Positions 61,001 to 64,000 of a stretch of 64,000 nucleotides of DNA are shown here, piece after piece. Position numbers and translations under genes: made by a program. This stretch comes from Progne subis subis. Lineage: Eukaryota; Chordata; Aves; Passeriformes; Hirundinidae. Under the pieces are notes generated by a model. The model was not told the origin of the DNA. It did not search any database and was given only the letters and a program-made list of their open reading frames with translations. The DNA lies in assembly GCA_022316685.1 (NCBI GenBank), contig JAKJHU010000085.1:3100001-3164000 (forward strand), written 5' to 3'. The stretch's first letter is position 1, and every line of letters begins with the position of its first letter.

Positions 61001-64000
61001 TCAGGGATGAAAAGGAGGACCTCTGGCCAATCTCTTATTGTTTAAGCAAACTCTGCCTCTTGTCTTGAGTCACCTTGAGGAAAGTAGCTTTCCAGTAAAC
61101 AAAAGGGAAAATCTGCTTAGTACATTTTTGGTTTTGATTAAGACTGCATCTTCCAGCCGGCTCGGCCGCTAATCTGCCTGATGTAGAAATGGGCACCTTG
61201 TAAGAAGCTGCAGCCCAAAATTAATTTCAGCAAATGCATTCGCTCCTTGAAGAAACCCTGCTAAGGGATTTGAAGTCTGGAATTGCTGCAGGTGCTGGGA
61301 AGCTTGTCAGGCTCAGGAGGAAGAGCTGAGCTGTGTGCTGGACGTGTGGTGGGGTCGGTAGCGGGTGGAAGTGGCGGCTGAGCTGGCGCTGCTCGTCCTG
61401 CTGTGCCCTGGGGGACTCACACCTGCCTTCAACCCTCCTCAGGTCCTTCCTGGGACAGAGCCATTACCCTCTCCAAGCACTGAGGTCTGCAGGTGGCTGA
61501 GCCATCAGTAATCCACCTCAACACCTCCCAGACAAAGCTTTCCCGTCCCCTGGTTTTGTCTCAGGTCCGCATTTGTCGCTGCCACCTCAGCGCGGCCGCT
61601 GGCTGTGGGAGCCTTTCACAGCACGGCGCCCTGCAGCGAGTGACAAAAACCCACTCAAAGACACCGAGGTCTTTCCTTGCTTTGTTGCAAGCCTGCACAT
61701 CTTGAGATTTTTCTTGTTCAAGCCAAGGAAAACTTCCGTGCACGGGGTAATCCTAAAATGTGGCTTTATAACCTAAATGCGGCTGATTTTGGGACGTCAG
61801 TACAGGAGGTGATTGAGCTCAGTGAGGGCTCAGTGTTGTCTCCTTTTAGGGGCTTTTTTTCTCCCTTGCTCTCCCTCCTCTCCACAGTAGTGTGATGTGT
61901 TTGGAGCTCTCTGAGGCCATTTCCTATAGTGTTGTGGTTCTTCAGTAATTATACTGCTATAAATCCATTGGTTGTTTACTTTTCATAAAAGTCCCCAGCT
62001 TTAAAACCCACTTTTCAACTTTTATTTCATTCAGATTTTTATTGGTCTTGGGGAAAAATGAAAAAAATCCTGCGCACTTTGCCTTTTAGCATCGCCTTCA
62101 TCATCCATTATATTTCAATACTTATTTATTCCAATGAAGGAATATAAATGTTGAAGCATTCTGCAGAAAGTCAAATGAACTGCCAGCACTAAAAAGCATT
62201 TTTGATCAATTTATTCATTTTTCTTTCTGTTTGCAAATTGCTTGTAAATATGCCTCCATTTGTACAAGTTTTGGAATTATTCTGCAAAGAGATTACTTGA
62301 GTTGTCTCATAGTAGGCAGGAGTTTCATCTGATCAGCTGTAACTTAGGGTTATTTATTTTTTAAGAGTAACCCTCCTGTTTATGCAGTGCTTTGGCAGCA
62401 TGGGCTGTCCTGATGCATTGGCTTGTCCACTTTCTCTAGATCAACTCTTAACTAATTTGTAGGAGTTAAATAAACACCAATGACTGTGCTGTTTTATTCC
62501 TGGCTTTGATACATTTCCAGCCCTTTGTCCTTGTGTTTATTTTAGTATTCAAGCTCTTGGTCTGCATTCAGGTTGCAATTAGTTTTTCCCCCAGTATTTC
62601 CTAGCAATTCTTAATGGGTATGACCTGCCCTATCCATTTATTAGCCTGCTCTTTATAAAAAGTCTTTATCATAGCACTCTCTGAAACATCTACAACCCAC
62701 AAAATCCTGAAAACTCCTCTGCTATGAATTGCCAATCAATTTTCTTTGCTCCACAGAGCAGAGCTGACTTGTGCACAAGTCCTTAAGTTGGGCATGATTG
62801 TTCCTTGTGAGACATTTAATGAAAATGAAATCTAAAATTAACGGTCACCTGCTGAAGCAGCATCTTCCTAGAAATTTAGGATTTGAACTTGCTGGTACTT
62901 CATGACTGGACATCTCTGTCTGATGGTCCTGGGGAATTCAAGTGGTCACAGGGTGTTTTATCCCCTTATGCAATGCTCCACCTGGCTATGTAAAAGTAGT
63001 CTTACATCAAGTGTCATGTTCAGCATAAATTGAGAATGTGGAGGAGGCTGCACTTTTAAACCTGTGGCAGGAAATCACATTAAATTCAATGTAATTACAT
63101 TGTTCTAGAAATGTGATTATGTGTTTCAACTACCAGCCTCCCACTAAATTACTTCAGATCAGTCTCAATCTGTGGAATGAAATCTGCCTGATTTAGATGT
63201 AAAAAAATGCAATAAATATGAGGAAATGCATTTTGCATTTATATTTTATGTTCACCTGTGACTGCTTATCACATTCTCCAAATCTAGCCTTTCCCCATCT
63301 CACCTGCTGCAGGCTGTGTGAAGGGAAATTAAACCCTGGCTTTGCTTAATATCAGGATTTAGTCTTTGCAGCACCTTGTGTATGACATTGGCTACTTAAT
63401 TTCACATGAAGCTGCAGAGAGGTCTTGACTGCAGGAATATTCAGTAAAGAAAAGGCTTCCCCAAGTGAAAATAAGATAAAATATTCCCAGGACTAAGGCA
63501 AAACTTAAATGCAGTGATACGTCTGAGGTTTCACTGTTCCAAAAAGTAGAAAATATGGATAATTTTGGTATTTCTGATAGATGAGCTTGAGATTACATCT
63601 TGCAGACCCACTTTTGAAACCCACTGCTAGTCTGGTGGGCAGAGTGTTAAAACCCAGAATAGCTGTGCCTGAAGTTAATTGAGGACGATGTCTTGACAGC
63701 GAAGGTTCAAGTCAGGAAGGCAACACCACCAGGAAGGAACGGAGAGCTCTCAACGCCGCTGAGAGTCAGAAGATGTCAGCTTTATATTTAGTGATTTTTT
63801 GAATGGTGCCTTTGTAATTGGAGCCCTTCCTCAGCAAATCAGATCATTCGTAGCCCGGATATCAGCTCAGACGGCAATCTCAGCCCAGCTACACACTCTC
63901 TTCACTTTTAATATCCACAAGGTATTGGCATTGGTAGTTGAGAATAAGGCTTTGTATCAGCAATTACTTGTTGGGAAGACACTGTCCCTTAATTCCTCAG
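58056..64000. other. Intronic sequence without recognisable genes; conserved-element-like stretches
   Basis: Single-copy sequence to the window end. AATTAATTGTGATTAATTT at about 58857-58876 and AT-rich blocks at 62030-62300 and 63640-64000 look like conserved noncoding DNA by composition only. A CpG-bearing patch lies at 61560-61640. No coding exon, RNA gene or array was recognised. Confidence 0.45.

Overview
This looks like a piece of a bird nuclear genome, probably a songbird-type genome. It has a vertebrate multi-exon gene with very large introns, old remnants of CR1 LINEs (the typical avian retrotransposon), low interspersed-repeat content, CpG depletion outside a few patches, and several GC-rich minisatellites. 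Nothing suggests bacterial, viral or plasmid DNA. The bird assignment is inference from these features, not a database match.

Only one protein-coding segment can be supported: an 880-bp internal exon at 40098-40977 on the + strand. It has a strong 3' splice site before it and a consensus 5' splice site after it. It encodes about 294 residues of the conserved N-terminal ectodomain of a TMEM132-family protein, a single-pass neural adhesion-type membrane protein. TMEM132D is my best paralogue guess and TMEM132C the main alternative. The signal-peptide exon must lie upstream of the window and the remaining exons downstream, so the rest of the 64 kb reads as intron: at least 40 kb before the exon and at least 23 kb after it.

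The introns carry four large tandem arrays: a 48/51-bp minisatellite (12341-14269, 38 full units), a 28/31-bp minisatellite (30252-30852, 20 units), a pure (TTCTC)40 microsatellite (47122-47327), and a CpG-rich 25/26-bp minisatellite (52857-54175, about 50 units) that runs into a CpG-dense flank. Two smaller arrays (21 bp x 5; 44 bp x 3), homopolymer tracts and three or four CR1 fragments are also present. The long open frames over the arrays exist because the units lack stop codons in those frames; they are not genes.

The most interesting signal is that every complete unit of the 12-14 kb array contains AGGTGACAGGTCA, a direct repeat of two nuclear-receptor half-sites spaced by one base (DR1 type). 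This gives about 38 regularly spaced candidate receptor sites in one intron. Several AT-rich, homeodomain-motif-rich blocks (for example 14400-15340, 16740-17060 and 33740-34230) look like conserved noncoding elements, but that needs cross-species alignment. I found no new multi-gene system, RNA gene or CRISPR array.
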